The notes beneath the pieces were generated by a model. That model was not told the origin of the DNA, did no database searches, and was given only the letters and a program-made list of their open reading frames with translations. A stretch of DNA of 23,324 bases, taken from a virus. Below, one piece after another: positions 13,321 through 20,823 of the stretch (positions are counted from its first letter, which is position 1; each line of letters starts with the position of its first letter). The DNA lies in the IMG/VR virus record IMGVR_UViG_3300031772_004201, positions 1 through 23,324 of that record. One strand, written 5' to 3'. The translations under genes and the position numbers were made by a program.

Positions 13321-15736
13321 GGATTGTCCACCTGTCTACGGGGTCGGTCCCAAGAACGCCCCCACAGTTATAGGAGAGGCTCCAGGAGCTACTGAAGTCG
13401 TTCAGAAGAAGCCCTTTGTTGGAGTCTCGGGTCAGCTTCTTCGATCAACTCTCGATGCTGTCGGGATTGGATCAGAGAATGTCTACTACACAAACGTTTG
13501 TCTGTGCAGACCTGTTGACAACAAGACCCCGTCGCAGACAGCTCAAAACGCTTGTGCAGATCGATTGATGAAAGAACTCTACGATGTCTCCCCAACCAAG
13601 ATCCTGACAGTTGGGGGGATTGCGGCTTCGGCTCTACTCTCCCCAGGAAAGACCACCGCTATCACAAAAGTTCGAGGACAGGGAATGATGTGGAAGCATG
13701 CAGTCAAGCCCTACATAGGTGAATCAGATGTCGAGGATGAGTGTGAGACTTATCTCGTCCCCACCTTCCACCCTGCGGCTGTAACTCGAACCCCAGATCT
13801 CTTCAGAGACTTTTCTGCAGATATCCAAAAGTGGTTCATCAACTTTGCCCCCCTCCCTGCTCCAGAGACTACTATCTTGATTGCTGATTCGACTGAGTCT
13901 GCTGTCGAATATCTCAGCTACCTCAAGACAGCGTCTGTGATATCCTGCGACCTAGAGACCTCAGGGTTCGACTTCCTGAAGGGGGAGATCTTCTCGGTTG
14001 GCTTTGGGGCGATTGATAAGGATAACACACTCCAAGGTCTTGCTGTTATCATCCCGATTGATTTTGCAGACACCTCAATTGTGACTCAGTCAATCCTCGA
14101 ACTTGTGAACGACCCGAAGAGGCTCACAGTGTTTCATAACTGCAAGTTCGATCTACAATTCTTTCAATCTTGGCTCGATGTAGACTTCGAGCCTGCCAAT
14201 GTAGGGGATACGATGTTGATGCAGTATGCACGGGATGAGCGAGGATCCGGAGATGCAAACACAGGTCGAGGCTTTCAAGGTCTAGGCTTGAAGGATCAGG
14301 CTCGTATTCGATATGACATCCCAGACTACCATTTCAACTTCGACAAGTTTCTGGAAATCCCTTACGATGAGAGACCTTGGGAGACACTCTACATCTATCA
14401 TGCGATGGACTGCTATTGTACAATTCGTCTATACTTCGATCTCCTCGGCGAACTGATGGAAGAGTCGCCCAAGCTGATGAGTCTCGTCAATAATGTTCTC
14501 GTTCCGGGAGCTTGTGCATTTGCTCAGATCGAACGTGAAGGGTTCCCAATTAGCATCAAGTACTTCGAGAAGCAGTCAAAAAAGCTCATCAAAGAGCTCG
14601 AAGGATATTCGGCGACACTCAAGGCAATCGCTAAGGAGTATGAGGTCGACGACTTGAACCCAGCCTCACCCATTCAGATCAAGAAGGTGATGGCTGGGAT
14701 GGGTGTCGAACTTGAGTCGACAGAACGAGACTTCGTAAACTCATTCCTCAAACGTCATCTAAAGCTTTCCGAGACCGTCAAACAGTTCTTGACGACGTTG
14801 ATGGACTATCGTCAGAAATCGAAGGTACTTCAGACCTACATGGTTGGTCTGTTGGACCGACAGGTCGATGGTCGGGTCCACCCAGACTTCCTGCTTACAG
14901 GAGCAGACACAGGTCGACTATCCTGCCGAGACCCAAACCTTCAGAACATCCCGATCCTAATGGGTCGAATTGTTCGTGATGGCTTCGAGGCACCTGAGGG
15001 GTATGTCCTAGCTGAAGGAGACTATTCTCAGCTCGAACTCCGGGTAGTAGCCTGGTATTCTCGCGACCTCAATATGACAGCAATCTTCAGGACAGGTCGG
15101 GATATTCATCGTGAGGTTGCAGCGGCGATGTTTAAGAAGCCTGCTGCTCAAATCACTCAGCTAGAACGATACATGGCGAAGTATGTTGACTTCGGTATCA
15201 TCTATGGGCGAGGAGCTAAGTCTCTGGCCGAGGGCTGGGAGATGGATTATGTTGTAGAGCAGGGAGGCACGCCATGGACACTCAAAGAAGCCGAAGAGTT
15301 CTTGTCGGACTTTCTGAATGGCTTCCCGGGTCTTCGGGATTGGATCGATCGACAACATCGTCTCGTTCGTGCTCAACGCTATGTAGAGACACCGGTGGGT
15401 CGACGTCGAAGATTCCCCCTGATGATGAGAGACACCGCCTTCCTGATGGAACGAAAGGGTGTCAATTCTCCAGTTCAGTCTCTGGCTTCGGATATCTGCT
15501 TGACGAATCTGATCTATCTGCATGCACATGTTCTTCCCCCAGAAATCAGAATCATCTCGACAGTGCATGACTCAATCTTGTTTCTCATCCCCGACGAATT
15601 GGTCGAAGAGTGGATCCCAACAATCAAGTCGACGATGGAGGTCTGCAGGGCTCTTCCCGAAGGCTCAATCTTCGACATCCCGTTGAAGGTTGACATCAAG
15701 ATCGGGAAGCGTTGGGGTGATATGAGAGAACTCTAA
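13280..15736 (+). CDS. DNA polymerase I with N-terminal uracil-DNA glycosylase domain
   Basis: This 818-residue replicative polymerase has three parts. Residues 1-190 form a family 4-type uracil-DNA glycosylase, with Fe-S cysteines Cys8, Cys11, Cys76 and Cys92, GEAPG (32-36), FVGVSGQLL and FHPAAV. Residues 215-400 form a 3'-5' exonuclease with Asp224/Glu226, Asp291 and a YxxxD motif ending at Asp377. The rest is family A polymerase: motif A DYSQLELR (Asp581), motif B with Arg630, Lys634, Phe638 and Tyr642, and motif C VHDS (Asp764, Ser765 where HDE is usual). Phe638 predicts normal discrimination against dideoxynucleotides. The gene starts 41 bases inside the TGT-like gene, the start being set by Cys8/Cys11. 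SPO1-type phages have a comparable fusion. Confidence 0.92.
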   Translation: MISDYEPCLKCPLKDCPPVYGVGPKNAPTVIGEAPGATEVVQKKPFVGVSGQLLRSTLDAVGIGSENVYYTNVCLCRPVDNKTPSQTAQNACADRLMKELYDVSPTKILTVGGIAASALLSPGKTTAITKVRGQGMMWKHAVKPYIGESDVEDECETYLVPTFHPAAVTRTPDLFRDFSADIQKWFINFAPLPAPETTILIADSTESAVEYLSYLKTASVISCDLETSGFDFLKGEIFSVGFGAIDKDNTLQGLAVIIPIDFADTSIVTQSILELVNDPKRLTVFHNCKFDLQFFQSWLDVDFEPANVGDTMLMQYARDERGSGDANTGRGFQGLGLKDQARIRYDIPDYHFNFDKFLEIPYDERPWETLYIYHAMDCYCTIRLYFDLLGELMEESPKLMSLVNNVLVPGACAFAQIEREGFPISIKYFEKQSKKLIKELEGYSATLKAIAKEYEVDDLNPASPIQIKKVMAGMGVELESTERDFVNSFLKRHLKLSETVKQFLTTLMDYRQKSKVLQTYMVGLLDRQVDGRVHPDFLLTGADTGRLSCRDPNLQNIPILMGRIVRDGFEAPEGYVLAEGDYSQLELRVVAWYSRDLNMTAIFRTGRDIHREVAAAMFKKPAAQITQLERYMAKYVDFGIIYGRGAKSLAEGWEMDYVVEQGGTPWTLKEAEEFLSDFLNGFPGLRDWIDRQHRLVRAQRYVETPVGRRRRFPLMMRDTAFLMERKGVNSPVQSLASDICLTNLIYLHAHVLPPEIRIISTVHDSILFLIPDELVEEWIPTIKSTMEVCRALPEGSIFDIPLKVDIKIGKRWGDMREL

Positions 15737-17592
15737 TGGATAAGAGATCCCTCGCGTGGTGGCTGGAGCACCTCGAAGATGTTACTCCAGCAGGTAATGG
15801 GTATTCTGCGAAGTGTCCTGCTCATGCCGATGTCAAAGCTTCGCTGTCAATAACCGAGTCCTCCAACGGAGGGGTTCTCATTCATTGCTTTGCAGGATGC
15901 TCTTATGGAGACATTGTGAAGATGCTCGATACTCCTACACCGATCTCAATCTCGACAATCTCCCCTACGGTATCCACATCCGCATCGGAATGGTGGGAAA
16001 GCTACACTGGAGTCCCTACTGCTGAGTGGGAGTCATGGGGTGTTGTCTTTGACGACAAGAACATTCAGTTCACTTGGGAGCGATCTTCAGTCACTAAGCT
16101 TCGAGCTGCCGGAGGTAAAGTCTACTCCTGGTATCCCCAAGGCGCAGCTACACCTCCTCTCTGGCCTGACCCTCCGAGCACCATTGCTTCTCGCATCTTC
16201 TTAGCTGAAGGAGAATCAGACTGCGGGGTTCTAAAGCATCTGGGTCTAACAGCCTTCGGTGTTACGAAGGGAGCCCAGACTCCGAATCTAGATCGCAGTT
16301 TCGCTCAATTTAAGACTCTCGGCGTCCGCGAAATTGTCTTCCTGTTCGACTACGACGAAGCAGGTCAGAAGTCTCAAGAGTCTATTGTAGAGTTGTGTCT
16401 CGAAGAGGGAATAGTCCCAATCTCATGCGAGCTATCAAAGATACTTGACCCCTTCTGTGGTGAGAAAGATCTTCGCGATGTCTGGTTACGAGTCCATGAT
16501 GTCAAAGAGATGACACGACTAATCGATCATCTGATCGATCAGACGATGAGGAAACGATCTCGTCGAGTCTCTAGAGCTTCGCTCGATACATTTCTCGAGA
16601 CCCCAGTTCGCGAAGGTCGATGGCTTGTCAATCAGACTCTACTGGCGGAGTCCGTAGGGATGATTGTTGGAGCTCCCAAGATGGGGAAGTCCTGGTTAGC
16701 CCTTGATATGGGAATCTCAGTTGCTTCTGGCAAACCATTTCTCGGGAAGTTCGAGGTCCCTGTAGCCGGCCCGGTCGTCATCATTACGAAAGAAGACCCC
16801 GATTACCTTCTGCAGGACCGCTTTCAGAAGATCTTGATTTCGAAAGGCTTGGGGGGTCGTGTGAGTCTCCCAGATGTCTTCTTCCCGAAGATTCACCTCC
16901 CGTTGTACTTAGATCTCTCGAGAGAGTTCCTCTTCACCGCAAAGGATACCGCTGACCTTTTAGCTTGGTTGCGTGAAATCAAGGAACGGCATGGGAGTCT
17001 AGCTTTGGTCATATTCGATCCTACTCTTCGAATGCTCGAAGATGTAGATGAGTTTAAAGCTTCTGAGGTCGGGAACAGCGTCTTCGCAACAGCTCAGATT
17101 ATCCAGACCGAATTGAAGTCTTCGGTGATTCTCGTTCATCATCGATCGAAGGGTGCGGGTGACTCGAAGTCCTCCTACGGCTCGATGGCATTTCATGCGT
17201 TCTCGGAGGGTACGTTGTACCTGAAAGGGGATCGTCCAAATGCAGAGGGTTGGGTCTCGGTCGAGTCTGAATTCAAGTCAGCAGGAGGAACTACTTGGTC
17301 ATATCGCTTCCTCGACTTAGCAGAGAGATACGAGGTTGAAGTCTCAGATGCGGAAATGGTCAAGGGCTCACAAGCTGTTGACAGTTCCTTGAAGTTGTTA
17401 CAATTGCTCGAGGCAGCTCCAGAAGGATTGACAGTAGAACAGCTGCTCGAAGGTCTACCTGAGTTCTCGGATTATATGATTCGATCAACGCTGAAGGCTC
17501 TTGAAGCATCGAATCACGTTCATCGCGCGAAGTCTTCTGCCGAAGATGGTAAGAAGGGTGGTCCGCGGAAAGAAAGGTGGTTTAGAACATGA
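15736..17592 (+). CDS. Primase-helicase: zinc finger, TOPRIM and RepA-type ATPase
   Basis: This 618-residue protein combines primer synthesis and helicase functions. An N-terminal zinc-binding unit has Cys27, His30, Cys51 and Cys55 (KCPAH, HCFAGC). The TOPRIM domain has Glu158 (LAEGESD) and the acidic pair Asp205/Asp207 (FDYDEAG). The ATPase is RepA/AAA_25-like, with Walker A GAPKMGKS (312-319) and a Walker B strand ALVIFDP, followed by VILVHHRSKG. The last 70 residues look like a winged helix (LTVEQLLEGL, IRSTLKALEASNHV). It begins on the last base of the polymerase stop codon (TAATG), implying coupled production of fork components. Confidence 0.9.
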   Translation: MDKRSLAWWLEHLEDVTPAGNGYSAKCPAHADVKASLSITESSNGGVLIHCFAGCSYGDIVKMLDTPTPISISTISPTVSTSASEWWESYTGVPTAEWESWGVVFDDKNIQFTWERSSVTKLRAAGGKVYSWYPQGAATPPLWPDPPSTIASRIFLAEGESDCGVLKHLGLTAFGVTKGAQTPNLDRSFAQFKTLGVREIVFLFDYDEAGQKSQESIVELCLEEGIVPISCELSKILDPFCGEKDLRDVWLRVHDVKEMTRLIDHLIDQTMRKRSRRVSRASLDTFLETPVREGRWLVNQTLLAESVGMIVGAPKMGKSWLALDMGISVASGKPFLGKFEVPVAGPVVIITKEDPDYLLQDRFQKILISKGLGGRVSLPDVFFPKIHLPLYLDLSREFLFTAKDTADLLAWLREIKERHGSLALVIFDPTLRMLEDVDEFKASEVGNSVFATAQIIQTELKSSVILVHHRSKGAGDSKSSYGSMAFHAFSEGTLYLKGDRPNAEGWVSVESEFKSAGGTTWSYRFLDLAERYEVEVSDAEMVKGSQAVDSSLKLLQLLEAAPEGLTVEQLLEGLPEFSDYMIRSTLKALEASNHVHRAKSSAEDGKKGGPRKERWFRT

Positions 17593-17759
17593 GAAAGTAT
17601 TCTCTTACGAGTCAAGTCGCATCGCTGTTCAAACCTTGGATCGTCAAGCGCCCAAACGGAGGCTGTCAAGTTCTATTCCCGCTAGCAGAGCTCGATGATC
17701 TAGTTCTGAAGATCGTGAGACTCGTCATATCGTCAATGCACGCAGGGGGTGCCAAATGA
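17589..17759 (+). CDS. 56-residue hypothetical protein
   Basis: A small frame starts in an ATGA overlap with the primase-helicase stop and ends in an ATGA overlap with the methyltransferase start. The product begins MRKYSLTSQVASLFKPW, with a basic RPNGGCQVLFP turn and a hydrophobic helix near the end (DLVLKIVRLVI). The doubly coupled position and conserved codon style make it a convincing gene. No family is recognised; a basic adaptor or DNA-binding peptide is possible. Confidence 0.75.
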   Translation: MRKYSLTSQVASLFKPWIVKRPNGGCQVLFPLAELDDLVLKIVRLVISSMHAGGAK

Positions 17760-18379
17760 CAACTCTCATCTTTGATCGAGATCATGTTCAGAAGTGTACT
17801 CCCGAGCATCCCTTTCATCAAGTTGTTCACGGTGAGGCATGGGCGAGTCTTAGAACACTCGAAGATGGTTATGCAGATTGTATCATCACTGATCCCGAGT
17901 ATGATACGAAGGACTTCAACTTGGAAGAGCTTCAACGAGTTTGTCGGGGGAACATTGTTGTCTTCTGCAAGCCCGAGAATCAGTTCTTCAAGCCTGACGA
18001 ATACTTGTTTTGGGTCAAAACACCTTCGACCAAGAACTTCTCCCAGAAGTGTGGGAGGTTCGTCGAAATGATTCTTGTCAAGCGACACGGATATGGTGGA
18101 GGGGTGTCGACCTTCAACACTCTGCACTGGAGTCAAATGATCGGAGTCTATGACGATCGACTGATCATGCCTCCCGAGCATCCCTGGGAGAAGCCGCTGA
18201 CATTGATCGAACGATTGGTTCGACTATATTCGAATCCTGGCGACTTGGTGCTTGATCCCTTCTGCGGGAGTGGAACAACTCTCGTCGCGTCCAAGAGTCT
18301 TGGGCGTCATTCGATCGGGTTCGAGACTCTTCACTCATACGTAGAGCTCGCAAGAAAACGACTCTGGAGTGTCAAATGA
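17756..18379 (+). CDS. Class beta DNA methyltransferase with DPEY motif
   Basis: This 207-residue N4/N6 amino-methyltransferase has motif IV first (ITDPEYDT, residues 44-51) and the S-adenosylmethionine motif I near the end (LDPFCGSGTT, 166-175). That is the class beta order. It is small and lacks an obvious separate target-recognition domain. The catalytic tetrad is DPEY in place of the usual DPPY/SPPY/NPPY, which could mean altered or lost activity. It is joined by ATGA overlaps to the genes on both sides. A likely role is protecting phage DNA from restriction; the recognition site cannot be told from sequence. Confidence 0.85.
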   Translation: MTTLIFDRDHVQKCTPEHPFHQVVHGEAWASLRTLEDGYADCIITDPEYDTKDFNLEELQRVCRGNIVVFCKPENQFFKPDEYLFWVKTPSTKNFSQKCGRFVEMILVKRHGYGGGVSTFNTLHWSQMIGVYDDRLIMPPEHPWEKPLTLIERLVRLYSNPGDLVLDPFCGSGTTLVASKSLGRHSIGFETLHSYVELARKRLWSVK

Positions 18380-18657
18380 CCAGAACAAGATTCGATCAAG
18401 TCATGCATGTCATACATCTTGAACGTGTTCGTCAAGATGCCAAGTGGGGGAAGCATCGTAATCTCACTAGCTTCGAGTGGCTCACTGTTCTGATAGAAGA
18501 AGCAGGGGAGTGTGCTAAAGCTATCCTACAACGAAAGCCCGAGGAGTTGCAGTTCGAGATCATTCAAGTCGCTGCTGTAGCTGTAGCATGGCTTGAGGAC
18601 ATTCTCGAGTTCGGAGTGAACGATGCAGCTCCCAGCAAGAATTTCAAAGCTGGGTAG
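18376..18657 (+). CDS. MazG-like nucleotide pyrophosphohydrolase
   Basis: This 93-residue all-helical protein has the MazG-type metal-binding pattern EEAGE (Glu41, Glu42, Glu45) and a second helix EIIQVAAVAVAWLE that supplies Glu61. The usual second acidic residue is glutamine here (Gln64). The N-terminal ERVRQDAKWG is also typical of the phage branch. Such enzymes hydrolyse (d)NTPs to monophosphates, or lower alarmone-related nucleotides in the host. Linked through ATGA to the methyltransferase, it closes the rightward operon. The substrate is unknown; nucleotide pool control for modified DNA is one option. Confidence 0.85.
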   Translation: MTRTRFDQVMHVIHLERVRQDAKWGKHRNLTSFEWLTVLIEEAGECAKAILQRKPEELQFEIIQVAAVAVAWLEDILEFGVNDAAPSKNFKAG

Positions 18658-18725
18658 TGCGAGTTCGCTCAATACTGAAACTCCCCGGCAGCTTCAGCTG
18701 CGCGTGAACTGCGCGTACGTGAGAC

Positions 18726-18761
18726 AAAAAAACCCCCCGCAGACCGTGAGATCTGCGGGGG
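18726..18761 (-). terminator. Intrinsic terminator of the leftward operon
   Basis: A perfect 10-bp GC-rich stem (CCCCCGCAGA at 18734-18743 with TCTGCGGGGG at 18752-18761) has an 8-base loop. Read leftward it is followed by seven T (18732-18726), a textbook terminator for the minus-strand genes. The plus side has no T run, so rightward termination would be weak. Confidence 0.9.
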
Positions 18762-18793
18762 TACAACTACACCTATTCTGCAAACGAACGCAG

Positions 18794-18812
18794 CCTAACA
18801 TGTCCTACAAGG
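18794..18812 (+). repeat. 19-bp repeat, copy 2 (first copy at 11476-11494)
   Basis: CCTAACATGTCCTACAAGG differs from the first copy at one base. Here it lies between the leftward terminator and a perfect hairpin, with no start codon following at a usable distance. It may be a relic of a duplicated leader or a shared binding site. Confidence 0.7.
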
Positions 18813-18950
18813 TGTTTCTCGGGGAGAAACACGCGTTGCAGACTGGAACCGGACGATCGCGCCCGATCGGAGACAGGGATGACAAGCCCTGCCAGTCTGC
18901 AACGCAGACGAACGGGCAGGAGTCGAACCTGCTTCAACCACACCGTTCGT
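18812..18950 (-). ncRNA. Candidate structured RNA with tRNA-like minihelix
   Basis: Three folded units lie almost without linkers between the leftward operon's last stop and its terminator. In leftward order, 18950-18908 is an 8-bp stem (ACGAACGG/CCGTTCGT) with a 10-base linker and a perfect T arm GCAGG-TTCGACT-CCTGC stacked directly on it, like a tRNA acceptor/T-arm without D and anticodon arms. Next, 18905-18833 is a perfect 14-bp stem enclosing two hairpins (CAGGG/CCCTG and CGATCG/CGATCG). Last, 18832-18812 is a 9-bp hairpin GTGTTTCTC/GAGAAACAC. The T-loop consensus reads on the minus strand. It could be a 3'-UTR element or a released small RNA. Confidence 0.5.
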
Positions 18951-18957
18951 GCTATGA

Positions 18958-19611
18958 TTAGAGCCCGCTCGAGCAGCCCTGAACTTCTTCCAAGATCGTG
19001 TCCCAGGCTGCGCTGACCTTTGACTCTACTTCATCGTCGAGCTCCATCTGCCAAGCGTCGTGACGACGTTTGACTTCTTCCTCGACTTTGGTCTCGTCGA
19101 CATCGTCGGGGTCTTTGATCTGCTGAAGCATTTCGTCTGTTACCTGCTTACGAACATCAGCGTCATCCCACTCATCGAACTCACCTTCGGCTTCTTCACG
19201 AAGAGCATCTTCGTCGACTTCGAGCTCGACCCCGCTGAGGTCGCTCGCCCACGAATCCAGGTTGTCAGAACGTTCTTGAAGCATCTGACCTGCGGACGAA
19301 GACTCCTGAAGCTGCTCGGGCATGTTGGACAAGCTGTCCTGACACTGCGAGCTGAGATCTTCAATGCGACTGATGATCTCTGGCAGCTCATCTTCGAGAT
19401 GGCTGCCAGCGGTGAGAGCACTGATGTCATCTTCAATCCCATACAGCTCTTGCAGAAACGAACTCTGCGTCAGCTGTTGACGAGTTGGAGCTACGAGTGA
19501 CATCTGTGGCTTCCCGAATCGAAATGCCCACCAGTAGTACGAGTCGCCTTTCTTGATACCCGCTTGCGGGTAATCCTTGCGTGCGTGCTTGACGTGCGTT
19601 ACGTGTGGCAT
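18958..19611 (-). CDS. Acidic coiled-coil-like hypothetical protein
   Basis: This 217-residue protein has a short basic N-terminus with aromatic residues (DSYYWWAFRFGKPQM) followed by a long, strongly acidic, helical part. That part has many Glu and Asp residues and heptad-like leucine spacing (LQERSDNLDSWASDL). It resembles the small hypothetical proteins of mycobacteriophage-like early operons, but no domain family is recognised. AAAGGAG precedes the ATG at 19611. It is the last gene of the leftward operon; its stop is followed within 10 bases by the tRNA-like structured RNA and then the terminator. Confidence 0.8.
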   Translation of the reverse strand: MPHVTHVKHARKDYPQAGIKKGDSYYWWAFRFGKPQMSLVAPTRQQLTQSSFLQELYGIEDDISALTAGSHLEDELPEIISRIEDLSSQCQDSLSNMPEQLQESSSAGQMLQERSDNLDSWASDLSGVELEVDEDALREEAEGEFDEWDDADVRKQVTDEMLQQIKDPDDVDETKVEEEVKRRHDAWQMELDDEVESKVSAAWDTILEEVQGCSSGL

Positions 19612-19642
19612 GTGTTATCTCCTTTGTCTGATTATAATCGAA

Positions 19643-20050
19643 TTAGTCGTTCGGGAAGCCTTCAAGATCGGCTCGCGAACGTTCGAGAGCATCTTCAGCA
19701 TCTCGGTTGTCACAGTCACACTCGTCGCTCTCAAGAGGGCAACCAGGCGACTCTGGGTTCCACCCGCAGAACGGGCAGGTCTCGTTCCCTTCGAAGGAGT
19801 CGAACTCCCATCCCGGAACGTGCTTGCCACAGCGTGGGCAGTGCCCTGTCTCAATGCAGACGGGGCAGGGGTCAGCGTCTTCCATGTGACCGGATCCTAG
19901 TGAAACACCTGCGGGCGACGGATCGTACGAGTAGCGAAGTTCTCCGAAGCCATCGCAGTGTTGACAGTAGTCAGGCCACTGTTCGATGTATGCGTCGTGT
20001 TTAGCTTTCATCTTCTGCTGCCATGCGATGCACGAAATCGTGTGTGCCAT
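19643..20050 (-). CDS. Multi-zinc-ribbon protein
   Basis: This 135-residue protein is rich in paired cysteines: CQHCDGFGE (Cys29/Cys32, like a DnaJ zinc repeat), CPVC (62/65), CPRCG (71/74), CPFCG (92/95), and a terminal cluster at 104, 111 and 113. At least two zinc ribbons can form. Such proteins usually bind nucleic acid or partner proteins; no specific function is seen. The start at 20050 is chosen because AAAGGAG (minus strand, 20062-20056) precedes it. The longer frame from 20098 runs through the small membrane gene upstream. Confidence 0.8.
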   Translation of the reverse strand: MAHTISCIAWQQKMKAKHDAYIEQWPDYCQHCDGFGELRYSYDPSPAGVSLGSGHMEDADPCPVCIETGHCPRCGKHVPGWEFDSFEGNETCPFCGWNPESPGCPLESDECDCDNRDAEDALERSRADLEGFPND

Positions 20051-20061
20051 TTGATCTCCTT

Positions 20062-20178
20062 TCATTGAATGAGCAGTGATACCACGAGACCAGTGCATCC
20101 TGCTGCTACCGAAACAATTAGCAGCAGGAGCACTGTGCCAATTACGACAAGAGCTCGATACATGAACTCTAATGTCAT
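20062..20178 (-). CDS. 38-residue single-pass membrane peptide
   Basis: A short frame begins in an ATGA overlap with the SWIM-domain gene and ends 11 bases before the zinc-ribbon gene. The product has a short N-terminal segment (MTLEFMYRA) and then one long hydrophobic helix (LVVIGTVLLLLIVSVAAG, ending TGLVVSLLIQ). A CCTGCTGCTA/TAGCAGCAGG inverted repeat lies inside the coding sequence. Function is unknown. Translational coupling and clear membrane character support a real gene. Confidence 0.65.
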   Translation of the reverse strand: MTLEFMYRALVVIGTVLLLLIVSVAAGCTGLVVSLLIQ

Positions 20179-20531
20179 GATCCGATCTTTCGTGTCGTGA
20201 GAATCAGCCCATCGCCCAGAACAAACGTCTGACGATGTTGTCGTACGACGTCTTCAGGCTTCGACCAGACGCTGATGCGTCGATGTGCGTAAGTCTCAGC
20301 GAGATAGTTCTGGACTGCAACGACATGTGAGCACCCACAGGGGATGCCGGGTTCGCGATACTTGCCCCAGTCGCAGGAGCAGAGAGTCGGGATGTCCGAC
20401 TCGCCCAAGACGACAGTGTACTGAGACCCTGACGTCCCGGAGATGACGACGAACATCGAACCAGACAGCTGCTCGATTGAGTGAGACCGGCTCTTCACCT
20501 GCATCTCTTTTGGGAAACGATTTGTCTGCAT
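20175..20531 (-). CDS. SWIM zinc-finger protein
   Basis: This 118-residue protein contains a SWIM-type zinc motif: CSC at residues 51-53, a spacer, then CSH at 67-69 (CxC...CxH), followed by a helix (VVAVQNYLAE). The N-terminal half forms predicted strands (MFVVISGTSGSQYTVVLG), the usual lead-in to a SWIM domain. SWIM domains bind DNA or proteins and occur in MuDR-like, SWI2/SNF2-associated and recombination proteins. A stand-alone small version in a phage is of unknown role. GGGAGGAG precedes the start at 20531, and the stop overlaps the small membrane gene. Confidence 0.8.
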   Translation of the reverse strand: MQTNRFPKEMQVKSRSHSIEQLSGSMFVVISGTSGSQYTVVLGESDIPTLCSCDWGKYREPGIPCGCSHVVAVQNYLAETYAHRRISVWSKPEDVVRQHRQTFVLGDGLILTTRKIGS

Positions 20532-20552
20532 GAGCTCCTCCCGAAGCCTAGC

Positions 20553-20804
20553 TTACGTGTTGTAGTGAGGGATTGTGTTTGCGATCGTGGGGAACAGCAA
20601 GCAAGCAGCTTCGTAAGGGATTGCGTCTCCCCCAGCAGCAACTCGTTCGTCGCTCCAATCAGTCAGACCGCAATACGCCGCCCAGAAGTACTGATCGTGG
20701 ACGACAGCAATGACTTTGTAGCCAAAGAAGTCGCCCGTTCGAATCTCACCTCCGTGCACAACGTAGGGATTCAACGTGCCATTCTCATTCGTCTCTCGTG
20801 TCAT
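20553..20804 (-). CDS. Hypothetical protein, 83 residues
   Basis: The product contains GEIRTGDFFGYKVIAVVHDQYFWAAYCGLTDW, a beta-rich pattern with several aromatics, and ends with a hydrophobic helix-like tail. No family is recognised. AAAGGAG lies 4-5 bases ahead of the ATG at 20804 and is itself preceded by the tandem-hairpin leader at 20824-20867, so expression of this gene is probably controlled by that element. A 21-base gap separates it from the SWIM gene, likely in the same transcript. Confidence 0.75.
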   Translation of the reverse strand: MTRETNENGTLNPYVVHGGEIRTGDFFGYKVIAVVHDQYFWAAYCGLTDWSDERVAAGGDAIPYEAACLLFPTIANTIPHYNT

Positions 20805-20823
20805 AAATCTCCTTTCGAATGTT

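Larger units (their letters stand above)
18658..18957. other. Convergent intergenic region
   Basis: This is a 300-base gap between rightward and leftward gene blocks. It has no credible gene; the 112-residue frame across it is unlike any neighbour. Besides the terminator, the 19-bp repeat and the structured RNA listed separately, its first part holds a GCAGC/GCTGC hairpin (near 18690-18704) and a tandem CTGCGCGT direct repeat just after it (18698-18716). Confidence 0.7.

Noticed and set aside
18908-18950. Complete tRNA on the minus strand
   Set aside because: Only acceptor and T arms can be drawn; the 10-base linker is too short for D and anticodon arms, so it is reported as tRNA-like only.
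18833-18950. tmRNA
   Set aside because: There is no tag-peptide frame, no long insert between the acceptor halves and no terminal alanine-tRNA features.
18623-18961. 112-residue plus-strand frame in the convergent gap
   Set aside because: It crosses a terminator and several hairpins, has no ribosome binding site, and its composition does not look coding.
20072-20170. Fourth tandem-hairpin leader before the zinc-ribbon gene
   Set aside because: A 10-bp inverted repeat is present but lies inside a small coding sequence, and the second GGG-type hairpin and 3-base linker are absent.
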